Shown here piece after piece: positions 26,950 to 35,570 of a stretch of 64,000 nt of DNA (the stretch's first letter is position 1; each line of letters begins with the position of its first letter). The stretch spans positions 23,212 to 87,211 of the forward strand of contig JAJDYE010000009.1 in the NCBI GenBank assembly GCA_022822905.1, in the 5' to 3' direction. The DNA comes from Acidimicrobiia bacterium. Lineage in GTDB: Bacteria; Actinomycetota; Acidimicrobiia; Acidimicrobiales; Bin134. The notes under the pieces were generated by a model. It saw only the letters and a program-made list of their open reading frames with translations, did no database searches and was not told where the DNA came from. The translations under genes were made by a program, and so were the position numbers.

Positions 26950-28229
26950 CCAACGCACAGCCAGGCGACGTCGACCAAGCGTTGAGCGAGCCACTGGTAG
27001 CGCCCTTTGCCGGCTGGGTGGTGCATCCCGATTGGGCCGAGCGGGTGATCAGCCGGGCATACGACAATCTCTCGCCATTGCAGCGCCAGTCCCTGGTGGC
27101 ATCGAACCCCTACAGCTACATGAACGTCACCAGAAGCCGGGAGGATCTCTTCGACAACGCCGACCTCTCGCATGACGATTTGGTTGCGCAGGGCGCCGCT
27201 GCCCTCACCCGGTTGCTCAACGCCAACGCATTCGTCCCCTCTGGGCGATCGGCCCTCTATCTCTATCGCCTGACCCACAAGCAGGGCATGCAAACCGGAG
27301 TGGTGTGCACCGTGCCGGTGCAGGGCTTTGACGACGGGCGCATTCGCATACACGAAAACGTTCACGACGAGCGGGCCGACCTGCTCACCGCCCATCTTCA
27401 AGGTGTGGGGGCCACTTCCAGTCCGGTGGCCATGGCCGTTCGATCTACCGCGGAGCTCTACAACCAGCTGTTTGACATCACCGCCGCCGCGCCTGCCGAT
27501 CTGGAGTTCGGATCCACCACGGTGCGGCATCAGGTGTGGACGGTTCCGCACGACTACACAGAATCGCTGGCTGCGGCCTTCGAAAACCAGGCGTTGTACG
27601 TGACCGACGGCCACCACCGCTCGGCCGCCGCGGTGCGAGCCTGGGCCGCCGAGCCGACCAACCCGGCACTGGCTCGGACATTGGCCGTGGTATTCCCCGA
27701 TGAACAGCTCCAGGTGCAGGCCTTCCACCGACTGGCCGTCGACCAGCACAACCGCGGCATCGAAGACTGCCTGGCTGCACTCGACGATGTGACCGAGGTG
27801 AGGCCGGTTTTCTCCTCTCGGCAAGCTCGCCCTCCGCAAAGAGGGGTGGTCGGGCTCTATCTGGGGGGTTCATGGCATCAACTGGATTTGCCTCCAGCAG
27901 TTGGCAACGGAGCGGTTAACGGCCTTGATGTGGAGCGGCTTCGGCGATCCATTCTGAGCCCCGTGCTGGGCGCCGACGAGCTGACCCAGCCCGGGGCAGT
28001 GGAGTACCTCCCGGCCTCGCTCGGCTTCGACGAGCTGGCCCGCCGGTGCGATGCCGAGAACCGGGTGGGGTTCGCGCTGCACCCCATGACGGTGCGGGAG
28101 CTGATGGCGGTGGCCGACGAGAAGGGGCTCATGCCGCCCAAGTCGAGCTTCTTCGCCCCCAAGCCACGCTCCGGCGTATTCCTGCGGATCTTGGGTCGGG
28201 GCGCCACCTCCCATCTTCCTGCATCCTGA
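26946..28229 (+). CDS. DUF1015 family protein
   Basis: 427 aa from a GTG at 26946 that overlaps the serA stop. Family features are VAPFAGWVVHPDWAERVISRAYD at the N-terminus, NPYSYMNVTR, IRIHENVHDERADL, LYVTDGHHRSAAA (a conserved DGHHR motif suggesting metal binding) and FALHPMTVRELMAVADEKGLMPPKSSFFAPKP at the C-terminus. DUF1015 genes are frequently next to serA in other bacteria (from memory). A role in serine metabolism or regulation is therefore likely, but the reaction is unknown. No export signal. Confidence 0.88.
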   Translation: MTNAQPGDVDQALSEPLVAPFAGWVVHPDWAERVISRAYDNLSPLQRQSLVASNPYSYMNVTRSREDLFDNADLSHDDLVAQGAAALTRLLNANAFVPSGRSALYLYRLTHKQGMQTGVVCTVPVQGFDDGRIRIHENVHDERADLLTAHLQGVGATSSPVAMAVRSTAELYNQLFDITAAAPADLEFGSTTVRHQVWTVPHDYTESLAAAFENQALYVTDGHHRSAAAVRAWAAEPTNPALARTLAVVFPDEQLQVQAFHRLAVDQHNRGIEDCLAALDDVTEVRPVFSSRQARPPQRGVVGLYLGGSWHQLDLPPAVGNGAVNGLDVERLRRSILSPVLGADELTQPGAVEYLPASLGFDELARRCDAENRVGFALHPMTVRELMAVADEKGLMPPKSSFFAPKPRSGVFLRILGRGATSHLPAS

Positions 28230-28251
28230 CAGAGCAGGTACCGTTGTCGCC

Positions 28252-29442
28252 GTGTTGATCTCGTCGGACTCCCACGTTGTCGAACCGGGTGATCTGTGGC
28301 TGGAGCGCCTGCCCAAGCACCTGCGGGACCGGGCGCCCCGAGCGGTACAGGATCCCGAGAACCACTACTGGTATTTCGAGGCCCCGGAGATGGGTCGGGG
28401 GGTAAACCTCACGCTTTCCCGCAATGCCGGAATTTCCACCCAGGAAGTGGACGCCGCCCTGGCCGCCGATCCCGATGCCTGGGTCGGAGCCACGGGCGGG
28501 CACGATCCGGTGACCCGGCTGGCTGACATGTGGGTGGACGACACGGTGGCTGACGTGGTCTATCCCACCGCCGGCCTTTCGCTTCTCCAGTACGACGATG
28601 TCGAGCTTCAGCTGGCCTGCATCCAGGTATACAACGACTGGCTAGCCGAGTTCTGCGCGGTGGACTCCGACCGGATCATTGGCATCGCCATGATCCCCAC
28701 CTGGGACATCGACGTGGGCGTGGCCGAGCTCAACCGCTGCGGCGACTTGGGTCTCCGAGGCGCCATCATCTGGAGTTCGCCGCCCGCCACCCGGGAGTAC
28801 AGCTTCTTCTCCAACCGCTACGAGCCACTGTGGGCCACCGCCGCCGAACGGTCCATGCCGATCTCCATCCACATCTTTGGCGGCCACCAAACTAAGGGCA
28901 TCAGCAACTACGGCGTCACCGTGGAGGGCACCTACTACTTCGGGATCACGGCGCGCGATGAGCTGGCCCAAACCACAGCCGAGCTGATCGCCGCCGGAGT
29001 GTTCGAGCGCCACCCCAACCTGCGGATCGTGGCCGCCGAGGGGGGCATCGACTACGCCGCCCGGCTGGAGCAGCGGCTCGACCTAACCTACAGCGGCGCT
29101 TGGAGCCGGATCGACGACACGCTGACCATGAAGCCGTCGGAGTACTTCCGGCGCAACGTTTACCTCACCTACATCGAAGACCCCATCGGGCTGAACAACC
29201 TCAGGTTCACCGGCAGCGACCATTTCATGTGGTCCAGCGACTACCCCCACGGCGCAGCCACCTGGCCCCGGTCCCGCGAGTTCGCCACCAATGAATTCAA
29301 CGAGGCCGGTGTGAGCGAGGCCGACCGGCACAAGCTCACCCTCACCAACGTGGCCGAGTTGTACGGCATCGACTTGGAGACGGTGAGCCAGCCATCTCCG
29401 GTCATCGCCGACCAAGTGGCAGAGGCTCCAGCGGCTAACTGA
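28252..29442 (+). CDS. Amidohydrolase family protein (COG2159 type)
   Basis: 396 aa from a GTG at 28252, 22 bp after DUF1015. The N-terminus LISSDSHVVEP resembles the metal-binding start of ACMSD/COG2159 enzymes, with DxH. Further signatures are ISIHIFGGH, LRIVAAEGGIDYAARLEQRLD and MWSSDYPHGAATWP, the C-terminal Asp-rich metal site with SDYPH. These proteins decarboxylate or hydrolyse aromatic-derived acids. One of three paralogs in the window (also 35571-36692 and 37196-38398). Substrate unknown. Confidence 0.9.
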   Translation: MLISSDSHVVEPGDLWLERLPKHLRDRAPRAVQDPENHYWYFEAPEMGRGVNLTLSRNAGISTQEVDAALAADPDAWVGATGGHDPVTRLADMWVDDTVADVVYPTAGLSLLQYDDVELQLACIQVYNDWLAEFCAVDSDRIIGIAMIPTWDIDVGVAELNRCGDLGLRGAIIWSSPPATREYSFFSNRYEPLWATAAERSMPISIHIFGGHQTKGISNYGVTVEGTYYFGITARDELAQTTAELIAAGVFERHPNLRIVAAEGGIDYAARLEQRLDLTYSGAWSRIDDTLTMKPSEYFRRNVYLTYIEDPIGLNNLRFTGSDHFMWSSDYPHGAATWPRSREFATNEFNEAGVSEADRHKLTLTNVAELYGIDLETVSQPSPVIADQVAEAPAAN

Positions 29443-29869
29443 TCGGCAGGCTTCGAGAATCAGACGGCGGCGCGGGCGGCTGCTTGTTGATGAGGTGGGT
29501 GGCGGCCGACTCGAAGTAGTCCAACATGGCAGTGTGGATTTCCTCGGGCAGTTCCGCCGCAGCCAGCGACAACCGCATGTGGCCCATCCAGGCATCCCGC
29601 TCGGCACCGCCGATCTCAAACGGGGCGTGGCGCATCCGGAGCCGAGGATGGCCCCGCTCAGCGCTGTAGTACGGGGGTCCGCCCCAATACTGGGCCAAGA
29701 ACCCGGCCAGTCGATGCCGGGAGGGACCCAGATCCTCGGGATACAAGGGCCGGAGCACCGGGTCATCGGCCACCCCGTCGTAGAAGCGGTCCACCAGCTG
29801 GTCGAAAAAGGCCTGACCGCCCACTGCGTCGTACACCGACTGCTCCACCCGCCTAGCGTATTGCGGCAT
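29435..29869 (-). CDS. Group II truncated hemoglobin-like protein
   Basis: 144 aa from the ATG at 29869 (MPQYARRVEQSVYDAVGG); an ATG at 29881 is also possible. trHb features are VYDAVGGQAFFDQLVDRFYDGVADDPVLRPLYP, FLAQYWGGPPYYSAERGHPRLRMRHAPF (proximal His region) and AWMGHMRLSL. These match trHbO-type globins, which bind O2/NO in many actinobacteria. Its 5' end overlaps the start of the divergent SixA gene by two bases, and its 3' end overlaps the amidohydrolase by eight. Confidence 0.9.
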   Translation of the reverse strand: MPQYARRVEQSVYDAVGGQAFFDQLVDRFYDGVADDPVLRPLYPEDLGPSRHRLAGFLAQYWGGPPYYSAERGHPRLRMRHAPFEIGGAERDAWMGHMRLSLAAAELPEEIHTAMLDYFESAATHLINKQPPAPPSDSRSLPIS

Positions 29870-30338
29870 GTCAGCGGTCATCTTCTTGAGGCACGCCAAG
29901 TCGGACTGGAACGCCGGCACAGACGACGATCTCAGTCGACCGCTGGCCGAACGCGGACGCCGGGCAGCAGCCGCCGTCGGCACCTTTCTTGCCGAGGCCG
30001 GTCATGTCCCGAATTTGGCTTTGTGCTCACCAGCCGTCCGGGCCCGCCAAACCCTTGAATTGGCGGTGGCGTCCGGCAACTGGACCTGCCCGATCGAGAC
30101 CGCCGACGAGCTCTACTACGGCTCAGTCGATCACATGGTCGCTCTGGCCTGTCGACGGCAGGTTCCGGTGCTCATGCTGGTCGGGCATGAGCCGACAATG
30201 TCCAGCGCTCTGGGGTACTTGACGGGAGCCGATCTGCGCATGCCCACCGGCGCCATCGCCCGGGTGAATCTCAACCTCGACAACTCCGGCGAACTGGAAT
30301 GGCTCATCCCCCCACGCCTGCTCACCGACCGACAGTGA
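29868..30338 (+). CDS. Phosphohistidine phosphatase SixA-like protein
   Basis: 156 aa starting MSAVIFLRHAKSDW. The histidine phosphatase signature RHAKSDW with phospho-accepting His, SPAVRARQTLE and the second catalytic His in VGHEPTMS are present. SixA-type enzymes remove phosphate from histidine phosphotransfer proteins; actinobacterial homologs are uncharacterised. The ATG lies head-to-head with the globin start within two bases, so both genes must share a tiny bidirectional promoter inside each other's coding sequence. Confidence 0.9.
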   Translation: MSAVIFLRHAKSDWNAGTDDDLSRPLAERGRRAAAAVGTFLAEAGHVPNLALCSPAVRARQTLELAVASGNWTCPIETADELYYGSVDHMVALACRRQVPVLMLVGHEPTMSSALGYLTGADLRMPTGAIARVNLNLDNSGELEWLIPPRLLTDRQ

Positions 30339-30342
30339 TCTT

Positions 30343-31752
30343 TCAGTCGCCCTCCGCCTCCGTCAGTTCCGGTGCGGCCGGCTCGGCTGTGGCCTCAACC
30401 AACTCTTGAGCTGCGACGGGCCGAGCGATCGCCTCTACGGAGGTTGCTGATTCGATCTGCTTGCCGCCAGCGACCACGCCCCAGTCTTCAAATTTACGGG
30501 CTCGGGGAAGCACCCGGCCTTCCAGCGAGCCAATGCTCCTGTTGTAGGCATCAACCGCTCTACTCAGCCCCTTGCCCACGCCATCAACGTGGCCGGCATA
30601 GACCCTCAGACTGTCGTATAGGTCGGCAGCCCCGTCGGCGATCTTCTGGGCGTTTTCCTGAAGATCCTGCTGCTGCCATGCCACCGCCACAGTCCGGAGG
30701 AAAGCCAGCAACAAGCCAGGAGTGGCGATGAGCACTCGGTGCTTCTGCCAGGCGTCTTCCCACAGCGTGGGCTTCACGTCCATGGCTGCGTCCAGGATGG
30801 GCTCAGCAGGAACGAACATCACCACGAAGTCGGGCGACCCATCGACTGCCGAGGCGTAGTCGCGGTCACCCAGGGTCTTGGCGTGGCCCATGAGCGTGTT
30901 GGCGTGGCTGTTCAACAATTCGCTCTGGCGCTGTTCATCATCGGAGTGGTGCGCGTCGAGGTAGGAGCTCAACGGGGTCTTGGCGTCGATAACCACCTCC
31001 AGGCCGCCGGGGATGTGGACCACCGCATCGGGCCTTCCCCGGCCTTCGCCCAAATCGATGGTGTCCTGCTCAACGAAGTCGATGTGCTCGCTCAACCCCG
31101 ATAGCTCCAGGATGTTGCGAAGCTGCTGCTCCCCCCATTGCCCCCGCATCTGCGGGGACCGCAGGGCCTCGCTGAGGTCCTGAGCCGTGTCCCGCAGCTG
31201 GCCCACCTGGTTCCGCAGCACGTCGTAGGCCCCTTTGCGGTCTTTCTCCATCTCCGTTACCTGCTTCTCGAACTTGTCCAGGTTCTCCTTGACCGGCTTG
31301 ACCAGCTCGTCAATGGCCTTCTGGCGCTTCTCCAGATCGGTGTCGCTGAGCTGGCGCTGGGTCTCGAACTGCTCTTTGGCCTGCTCCAAGAAGGTCGCGC
31401 TGTTGGCCCTGGCCACATCGGCGGCAATGCCCTTGAACTGGGTCTCGATCTGTGTGCGAGCCTCGGCTAGCTCCTCGGTGCGAGCGTGGTGGTCGGCCCT
31501 TACCGCGGCCAACTCGGTCCGAGCTGAATCACGCTCGTCTCGGACCTCCTTCAGCTCATTCCGGGCTGAATCACGCTCGCCTCGGGCCTCACTGAGCTGG
31601 GTGTCGCGCTCGGCCAACTGGGTCTCCAGCTGAGCCACCCGAGTCCTAGAGTCGTCAGCTCCACCCGCAATGCCAGCAAGGCGCCACCGCTGCACCATGA
31701 CGGCCAGCGCGACCACTGCGACCGCAACAACGATGAGAAGAACAATCTCCAT
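30343..31752 (-). CDS. rmuC: DNA recombination protein RmuC
   Basis: 469 aa. N-terminal membrane helix (about 3-20, VLLIVVAVAVVALAVMV) and a coiled coil of charged repeats (about 35-200) are followed by the RmuC nuclease-like core: RGQWGEQQLRNILELSGL, RPDAVVHIPGG and VVIDAKTPLSSY (PD-(D/E)xK-like) and FVVMFVPAEPILDAAM. The family is implicated in limiting inversions at short repeats. Convergent with SixA, with four bases between the stops. Confidence 0.95.
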   Translation of the reverse strand: MEIVLLIVVAVAVVALAVMVQRWRLAGIAGGADDSRTRVAQLETQLAERDTQLSEARGERDSARNELKEVRDERDSARTELAAVRADHHARTEELAEARTQIETQFKGIAADVARANSATFLEQAKEQFETQRQLSDTDLEKRQKAIDELVKPVKENLDKFEKQVTEMEKDRKGAYDVLRNQVGQLRDTAQDLSEALRSPQMRGQWGEQQLRNILELSGLSEHIDFVEQDTIDLGEGRGRPDAVVHIPGGLEVVIDAKTPLSSYLDAHHSDDEQRQSELLNSHANTLMGHAKTLGDRDYASAVDGSPDFVVMFVPAEPILDAAMDVKPTLWEDAWQKHRVLIATPGLLLAFLRTVAVAWQQQDLQENAQKIADGAADLYDSLRVYAGHVDGVGKGLSRAVDAYNRSIGSLEGRVLPRARKFEDWGVVAGGKQIESATSVEAIARPVAAQELVEATAEPAAPELTEAEGD

Positions 31753-31857
31753 AGGCCCGCCATCCTAGAAACCCCCGGTGACAGTTTCCGGCCAAGGCTT
31801 CAACCAGCGGCTTGGCCTAACCTGCAACCCGCCCGCCCATCGAAGAGGAGGCCCCAA

Positions 31858-32934
31858 GTGACCCAGATGAACGAGCTCGGTTTCTACACCCTGGCCGGGG
31901 CGCCGGAGTCGCCTCGGGAGTTGATCGACGAGGTCCGCCAGGCCGAGGAGCTGGGCATCGGCAACGTGTTCATCAGCGAGCGGTTCAACATCAAAGAGGC
32001 GGCCACTTTGTCGGGCGCGGTCGGCGTGGCCGCCGAGAACATGGGAATCGCCACTGCGGCCACCAACCACCACACCCGCCACCCGGTGGTAACCGCGGCC
32101 TACGCCATGACCATGCACAAGCTAACCGGAGGGCGCTTCTGCCTGGGCCTAGGCCGGGGGGTCGACCGCCTCTCCCAAGCCTTCGGCCTGCCCCCCATAA
32201 CCACCGCCCAAATGGAGGACTTTGTGGGCATCATGCGCCGGCTGTGGCGGGGCGAGGCCATCTTCAATCATGAAGGCCCGATTGGGAACTATCCGGTGTT
32301 GACCCTCATGGGAGCAAGCAGCGAGCACATCCCCATGGCCCTCACCGCCTTCGGCCCCAACTCCCTGGCCCTGGGCGGGCGCTGCTTCGACGCGGTAGTG
32401 CTGCACACGTTCTTCACCGACGAGACCACCGCCCGGGTGGTTGGCGACGTCAAGCGAGCCGCTGAGGCAGCGGGGCGCGACCCGGCTTCGGTGAAAGTGT
32501 GGAGCTGCTTCGCCACCATCGGCGACCACCTGCCCGAAGACGTGAGGCTCAAGAAGACGGTGGGCCGCATGGCCACCTACCTCCAGGGCTACCCCGAGCT
32601 GATGGCCCGCACCAACAACTGGGATCCCGCCGCGCTGGAACGCTTCCTCGCCGACGAGTTGGTGGCCAACTTCCAAGGCGCCATCGATCAGGTGGCCACC
32701 ACTGAGCAGCTCGAGCACATCGCCACCCTCATCCCCGACGAATGGCTCGCCCCCGCCGCCACCGGCACGCCCGCCCAGTGCGTGGAGAAGATCCGCGGCC
32801 AGTTCGACCTCGGCTGCGACGGCGTCATCCTCCACGGCGCCAGCCCCACCCAACTCCGCCCGATCGTGGAGGAGTACACCCACACCCGCCCCACCGAAAA
32901 ATTCGACCACCTCCCCGCCAACCCCGGCGGCTGA
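31858..32934 (+). CDS. LLM-class F420-dependent oxidoreductase
   Basis: 358 aa from a GTG at 31858 with a GAAGAGGAGG ribosome-binding site. Features are NELGFYTLAGAPESPRELIDE, ELGIGNVFISERFNIKEAATLSGAVG, TNHHTRHPVVTAAYAMTMHKLTGGRFCLGLGRG and MGASSEHIPMALTAFGPNSL. This resembles the TIGR03857 F420 group (from memory). It heads a likely four-gene operon with the alpha/beta-fold protein, a second LLM enzyme and a cupin (22 bp, TGATG and TAATG junctions). Confidence 0.92.
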   Translation: MTQMNELGFYTLAGAPESPRELIDEVRQAEELGIGNVFISERFNIKEAATLSGAVGVAAENMGIATAATNHHTRHPVVTAAYAMTMHKLTGGRFCLGLGRGVDRLSQAFGLPPITTAQMEDFVGIMRRLWRGEAIFNHEGPIGNYPVLTLMGASSEHIPMALTAFGPNSLALGGRCFDAVVLHTFFTDETTARVVGDVKRAAEAAGRDPASVKVWSCFATIGDHLPEDVRLKKTVGRMATYLQGYPELMARTNNWDPAALERFLADELVANFQGAIDQVATTEQLEHIATLIPDEWLAPAATGTPAQCVEKIRGQFDLGCDGVILHGASPTQLRPIVEEYTHTRPTEKFDHLPANPGG

Positions 32935-32955
32935 TGGCGCGAGCGGTATAGCGTC

Positions 32956-33759
32956 ATGGCGATGCAAACCGTGACAACCACTGTTGCCGGGCTGGGGATG
33001 CGGGAGTTCACTGGGGGGTCGGGCGATCCGCTGGTGATGCTGCACCACTCGTTTGGGAACCCGGGATGGATGCCGATCCACGAAGCCCTGGCCTATCATT
33101 ACACCGTTCACGCATTGGATTTGCCGGGCTACGGCGGGACAGACGGGTCGGAGCGACCGGAGTGGGCTCGCCATCCTCGGGATCTGGCCTTGCTGGTGGG
33201 CCAGTGGCTGCGGGCCAAGGAGCTCGGGCCGGTCGAGTTGGTGGGCTGCGGATTCGGGGGTTGGGTGGCAGCCGAGTTGGCCACCATGTCCCCCGAACTG
33301 CTCAAGCGACTCGTTCTGGTGGGCGCAGCGGGGCTGCTGCCCGAAAATGGCCGAATCTACGACCAGTTCTTGGTGTCGCACTCCAATTATGTGGAGGCCG
33401 CCTTCTCCAGTACCGAGGCCTTCGAGGCGATCTATCCCCGCAACGGCGACGAATCCGAGGAGCATCCGCTGGGCGACGACACTCTGGTGGTGTGGGACAT
33501 GAACCGGGAGATGACCACCCGGGTGGGATGGAAGCCCTACATGTACAACCGCCGGCTGCGGCCCCTGCTGGGAGGCGTCACCATCCCCGCCCTGGTGGTG
33601 TGGGGCGACAACGATGCCGTGGTGCCCATGGAGTGCGCCCATGCCTATGTCGAGGCCCTGCCCGATGCCCGCCTGGAGATCGTCCCCGACTGCGGCCACG
33701 CCGTCGATCTCGAAGCCCCCGAATCACTCGCCGCCATAATCACCGGAGGAGAAGGCTGA
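32956..33759 (+). CDS. Alpha/beta-hydrolase fold protein lacking the nucleophile serine
   Basis: 267 aa starting MAMQTVTTTVAGLGMRE. The fold is clear: VMLHHSFGNPGW (oxyanion strand), ALDLPGYGGTDG, LVVWGDNDAVVP (acid) and PDCGHAVDLE (His). At the nucleophile elbow the usual GHSFGG reads GCGFGG, so the Ser position is Gly and a Cys sits one residue before it. The protein may thus be non-hydrolytic or use Cys unusually. Gene order between two LLM oxidoreductases suggests action on a cleavage product or a chaperone role. Stop and next ATG overlap (TGATG). Confidence 0.88.
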   Translation: MAMQTVTTTVAGLGMREFTGGSGDPLVMLHHSFGNPGWMPIHEALAYHYTVHALDLPGYGGTDGSERPEWARHPRDLALLVGQWLRAKELGPVELVGCGFGGWVAAELATMSPELLKRLVLVGAAGLLPENGRIYDQFLVSHSNYVEAAFSSTEAFEAIYPRNGDESEEHPLGDDTLVVWDMNREMTTRVGWKPYMYNRRLRPLLGGVTIPALVVWGDNDAVVPMECAHAYVEALPDARLEIVPDCGHAVDLEAPESLAAIITGGEG

Positions 33760-35051
33760 TGTTCCTGTCGTATTTCACCGAGCAGCCCATGAGCGCCTAC
33801 CCGGCCGACGAGGGCTTGAAGGAGGGCTTCACCTCGGTGATGTTCTCCAACAAGTACTACGACCCAGTAGAGGGCAGCCGTCTGTTCAATGAGCGCATCG
33901 AGGAGTACAAGCTGGCCGATCAGGTGGGCTTCGACGGGATCATGGTGAACGAACACCACAACGCCCCGTTCTGCATGCAGGCCCGCATCACCGTGATGTC
34001 GAGCATCCTGGCCGCCATCACCGAGAACGCCAAGATCGTGCAGCTCGGCAACCCGCTGCCCACCTACGACAGCCCGTTGATGTTCGCCGAGGAGATCGCC
34101 ATGATCGACATGATCTCCAAGGGCCGCCTCATCTCGGGCATCGTGCGGGGCGCCGGGCAGGAGTCGGTGTGCCTCAACGCCAACCCGGCCTACAACCGGG
34201 AGAGGTTCAACGAGGCCCACGACCTGCTGGTGAAGACCATGACCGACGACGGCCCGTTCTCCTGGGAGGGCGAGCACTTCCAGTACCGGGTGGTAAACCC
34301 CTGGGCTCGGGTGCTGCAAAAGCCCCACCCCCGCATCTGGGTGCCCGGCGTGTTCAGCGCCGAGACCATCCGCTGGGCCGCCCAGCACCGCTATCCCTAC
34401 ATCTCGCTCAACACGCCCCTTCATCTCACCGGTGAGCTCTGGGAAATCTACGACCAAGCGGCCCGGGCAGTGGGCTATGAGCCCGGACCGGAGAACCGGG
34501 GCTACTTGCTGAGGGTCCATGTGCAAAAGGACGGCGACAAGGCCCGGGAGAACGCCCGGGAGTTCATGTGGATGCAGGGCGAGTTCACCGGCATCGGCCA
34601 TCCCTACTGGGTGAGCCCGTCGGGCTACGGCTCATCGGCCCGTCGGCTGGACTACGCCAAGATGGCCAACGCAGAGGTGCGAGGCTCTCGGGCCGCCCCG
34701 TTCGAGCAGCAACTGGCCGCTCGGGAGATAGTGGCCGGCACCCCCGACGAGGTGATCGCCGAACTGCGGGTGGTGCTGGAGACGTGCCGCCCGTCGATCC
34801 TCATGCTGTGGGGCAACGACGGGGACGTCAACCACGACGACTCCCTGCGGTGCATCGAGCTGATGGGCACCGAGGTGCTGCCCGCCCTGCGGGACATCGG
34901 CGACGAGCTGGGACTCCATGACCCCTTCGAGCTGGACTCCCCGATCAGCCTGGCCCTCACCCCGCCCGACGAGCTGAACCCGATCGAGTCGGCCGCCGAC
35001 GAGCGGCCTGAGGACACCTCGGACAGCCGGTCGCTGAAGATGTTCCGATAA
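33759..35051 (+). CDS. LLM-class flavin-dependent oxidoreductase (monooxygenase-like)
   Basis: 430 aa from the ATG at 33759; the open frame upstream is antisense noise. Features are MFLSYFTEQPMSAYP, GFDGIMVNEHHNAPFCMQAR (EHH motif of bacterial luciferase-like alkanal monooxygenases), LGNPLPTYDSPLMFAEEIAMIDMISKGRLISGIVRG and PRIWVPGVFSAETI. The extended C-terminus is usual in this long subclass. The EHHN motif favours FMNH2-type monooxygenation, unlike the two shorter F420-like paralogs. TAATG overlap with the cupin gene. Confidence 0.92.
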   Translation: MFLSYFTEQPMSAYPADEGLKEGFTSVMFSNKYYDPVEGSRLFNERIEEYKLADQVGFDGIMVNEHHNAPFCMQARITVMSSILAAITENAKIVQLGNPLPTYDSPLMFAEEIAMIDMISKGRLISGIVRGAGQESVCLNANPAYNRERFNEAHDLLVKTMTDDGPFSWEGEHFQYRVVNPWARVLQKPHPRIWVPGVFSAETIRWAAQHRYPYISLNTPLHLTGELWEIYDQAARAVGYEPGPENRGYLLRVHVQKDGDKARENAREFMWMQGEFTGIGHPYWVSPSGYGSSARRLDYAKMANAEVRGSRAAPFEQQLAAREIVAGTPDEVIAELRVVLETCRPSILMLWGNDGDVNHDDSLRCIELMGTEVLPALRDIGDELGLHDPFELDSPISLALTPPDELNPIESAADERPEDTSDSRSLKMFR

Positions 35052-35518
35052 TGGGCGAACAACAACCCCAGGTGTCCTACATCCACGCCGAAGACATGGA
35101 CTTCGCCGAGGTGAAGAGCCAGCAGCACGCCGACGGCCGCCGGGTGTCGGTATGGCTGAAGCTGATGGAGCTGACCCAAGAGCGAGCCGTGTACCACACG
35201 CGATACGACCCCGGCCTGGTGCTGGAGCGCCACGGCCACAACAGCGACCACTTCATTTTCGTCATCGACGGCGAGGTCACCTTCGACGAGGAGGTGTGCC
35301 GGGCCGGAACCCTCATCAAGCTCCCCCACTTGGCCACGTTCGGCCCCATCAAAGTGAGCGACCAGGGCGCCGAGATCTTGGAGATCTACTTCGGCGACTC
35401 CCGCCCCGCCCCCGCCGACAAGGCCGAGCACGCCGCCATCCTCGAAGAGCGCGGCATCACCGAACTCCCCCACCCCCCACTAGACCTCCCCGACTGGTTC
35501 GGCCCGAGGACCGACTAA
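35051..35518 (+). CDS. Cupin domain protein
   Basis: 155 aa starting MGEQQPQVSYIHAEDMDF. A single cupin barrel: motif 1 is LERHGHNSDHFIFVIDGEVTF (two His and a downstream His/Glu-type set) and motif 2 is TLIKLPHLATFGPIKV. Last gene of the LLM/alpha-beta/LLM/cupin operon. Small cupins in such operons may be ring-cleaving dioxygenases or isomerases; no specific call is possible. Confidence 0.85.
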   Translation: MGEQQPQVSYIHAEDMDFAEVKSQQHADGRRVSVWLKLMELTQERAVYHTRYDPGLVLERHGHNSDHFIFVIDGEVTFDEEVCRAGTLIKLPHLATFGPIKVSDQGAEILEIYFGDSRPAPADKAEHAAILEERGITELPHPPLDLPDWFGPRTD

Positions 35519-35570
35519 CTCTCCAATCCCCGAATCTCAGCGGCAGTGAATCGAGGGCGGGGGGTGGCGC

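Noticed and set aside
33066..33758. Plus-strand frame upstream of the long LLM gene
   Set aside because: It is the out-of-frame shadow of the alpha/beta-fold gene; the LLM protein starts at 33759.
32956..33759. Dienelactone-hydrolase-type Cys nucleophile
   Set aside because: The Cys is one residue before the nucleophile position of the elbow, so it does not align with the Cys of dienelactone hydrolases.
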